Below, in pieces: positions 5,064 through 5,962 of a DNA stretch of 5,962 nt. Every line of letters starts with the position of its first letter. Position 1 is the first letter of the stretch. A program made the translations under genes and the position numbers. Below the pieces are notes generated by a model, which was not told the DNA's origin, ran no database searches, and saw only the letters and a program-made list of their open reading frames with translations. The DNA comes from Pseudomonadota bacterium. GTDB taxonomy: Bacteria; Pseudomonadota; Alphaproteobacteria; Rhizobiales; Methyloligellaceae. The stretch covers positions 1 through 5,962 of the forward strand of contig JADFHH010000121.1 in NCBI GenBank assembly GCA_022567275.1, read 5' to 3'.

Positions 5064-5369
5064 ATGCGCACCATTTTTGCTTGTCCGCTATTTTTGGCGT
5101 TCGGCGTCATCGGTCTTGTGATGATTGTGCCGGGATCAGCAGTAGCAAAATGCAAGACATTTTCCGCATATTATAACGGGACTGATATTGGAATGGGTGC
5201 AGCCCATTCGGCTGAGCAACGCATGCGATCCAATGTCGCGAGTTGGGCAAAACAGAACAACATAAAGCACTATCATATTCGCAAGGTGAAAAAGGCTTGT
5301 GGGGAGTGGTATTTCACACCTCTCCTGCCACATCATAAGTGTACAGCGACAGCGCGAGTTTGCTACTAA
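5064..5369 (+). CDS. Small secreted four-cysteine protein, function unknown
   Basis: 101 residues. The first 28 form a Sec signal peptide: MRT, a long hydrophobic stretch (about 4-23), then GSAVA with cleavage expected after A28. The mature part of about 73 residues is basic and has four cysteines (C30, then one in KKACG, one in HHKC and the last in VCY near the end), enough for two disulfides, fitting a periplasmic or extracellular location. The middle part (SAEQRMRSNVASWAKQNNI) is a probable helix. A pattern of helix, then C, then C.A.ARVC at the end is seen in uncharacterised small secreted proteins of alphaproteobacteria, but I do not recognise a named family. ATG at 5064 is chosen because the signal peptide begins there and a G-rich ribosome site (5050-5055) precedes it; an in-frame TTG at 5028 overlaps the -10 box. 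Its stop overlaps the stop of the convergent cytochrome gene. Confidence 0.75.
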   Translation: MRTIFACPLFLAFGVIGLVMIVPGSAVAKCKTFSAYYNGTDIGMGAAHSAEQRMRSNVASWAKQNNIKHYHIRKVKKACGEWYFTPLLPHHKCTATARVCY

Positions 5370-5962
5370 CGTGGGGTTGCCAATGGGGCGGCAATTACAT
5401 CGTCGAGATCCTTGTCGCTGAGGCGATCTCTATAAGAGGGCATTGGCGAGCCGGTGAGAACCTCGAATTCTCTAAGCGTCGTTTTATCGAGCGAGATGAG
5501 ACGACCATCCGCGACGAGGATTTGAACTGAAAAACTGTCCTCGTTCATGCGAAGCCCCTCCACCAGCGTCCCGTCAGTGGTCGTCGCTCGGGCACGAAAG
5601 CTGCGCGGATGCACGCTGGCGTTTGGATCGAGAATCGCTTCCCGAAGAGCATCGGGAGAACTAATGGCAGCGGTGGCCCGAAGATCAGGCGCTAGTCGCC
5701 CGCCCTCATCGCCGATCCGATGACACCGAATGCATCCTTGTGAGCGGAATACAGCCGCTCCGGCCTCGGCGTCACCCTCGGCGCCGCCAATGTCGAGCGA
5801 AAGCGAACGAAGGTAGGCGACTAGTTGCCAAGTCTGGCGTTCGTCGAGGGTGAACGCTGGCATGGCTGTGTCCGATATCCCGTTCTGGATCAGATCGAAC
5901 ACTTCGCCGTCCGAGGAGGCGCGATTGATACCACCCGCAAGGTTCGATGTGAATCCTGGCCA
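5366..5962 (-). CDS. C-type cytochrome, C-terminal portion with one and a half heme domains, 5' end beyond window
   Basis: Exported electron-carrier protein of which the last 198 residues are visible; the frame is open to the right edge, so the GTG at 5902 is internal rather than the start. Visible residues 1-55 are the end of one cytochrome c domain: a SSDGEVFDLIQNGI helix, TAMPAF with its axial Met (34), then a WQLVAYLRSL helix. A second heme site CIRCH follows at 77-81, then GGRLAPDL, ILDPNASVHP and a small beta-rich insert (about 120-165). SPMPSY supplies the likely second axial Met (174), and a final helix (LSDKDLDDVIA) ends the protein. This order resembles the putative heme-binding domain of the TIGR02603 type, often attached to dehydrogenases or multiheme proteins. 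The last residues read IAAPLATPR where relatives commonly have IAYLA.LR, so the terminal helix may be altered. Partner enzyme unknown from this window. Confidence 0.88.
   Translation of the reverse strand, partial: WPGFTSNLAGGINRASSDGEVFDLIQNGISDTAMPAFTLDERQTWQLVAYLRSLSLDIGGAEGDAEAGAAVFRSQGCIRCHRIGDEGGRLAPDLRATAAISSPDALREAILDPNASVHPRSFRARATTTDGTLVEGLRMNEDSFSVQILVADGRLISLDKTTLREFEVLTGSPMPSYRDRLSDKDLDDVIAAPLATPR

Noticed and set aside
4838..5155. Minus-strand frame of 105 codons antisense to the secreted protein's promoter and start
   Set aside because: Low-complexity, composition-driven translation with no recognisable domain. It covers the consensus promoter and the signal-peptide coding region of the plus-strand gene.
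1..5962. CRISPR array, tRNA or rRNA gene, DGR template repeat or reverse transcriptase inside the window
   Set aside because: No regularly spaced repeats, no tRNA-like cloverleaf gene, no second copy of the FGE end with AAC codons and no reverse-transcriptase frame were seen.

Overview
The window (5,962 bases, moderately GC-rich) is bacterial. The gene types, codon use and IS256-family element fit a proteobacterium, most likely an alphaproteobacterium. That is inferred from protein flavour only, since no rRNA or other marker gene is present.

Left third, minus strand (2858 down to 1): a tight three-gene operon. A lyase of the isocitrate lyase/PEP mutase superfamily comes first, followed by a LeuC-like aconitase-family large subunit and a LeuD-like small subunit that runs off the left edge. 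Gaps are 16 and 1 bases. Annotation by similarity would call leuC/leuD leucine biosynthesis. The linked lyase, the absence of leuB or leuA in view, and divergence in two normally conserved LeuC/LeuD segments suggest instead a catabolic module: (de)hydration of an alkyl-malate-type acid followed by retro-aldol C-C cleavage, as known for DmdAB plus Dml in nicotinate fermentation. A candidate promoter and a perfect 7-5-7 palindrome lie in the roughly 390 non-coding bases upstream.

Centre (about 3251-4622, plus strand): a complete IS256-family insertion sequence with an intact DDE transposase and matching terminal inverted repeats, but no recognisable target duplication. Its leader can fold into a compact three-way structure. 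The closing 10-bp stem ends against the transposase ATG, while the likely native start site lies inside the fold. This is the arrangement expected for protection against read-through transcription.

Immediately right of the IS (about 4625-4816, plus): the last 63 codons of a formylglycine-generating-enzyme/sulfatase-modifying-factor (FGE) domain protein. Its 5' part is missing. Its terminal segment resembles the variable region of diversity-generating retroelement (DGR) target proteins, and a GC-rich hairpin follows it. No reverse transcriptase or template repeat is in the window.

Right end: a small secreted four-cysteine protein with a consensus -10 box (plus), whose stop codon overlaps that of a convergent c-type cytochrome gene (minus, running off the right edge). 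The region from 2.9 to 5.0 kb reads as an accessory, rearranged junction between an intact metabolic operon and unrelated genes.
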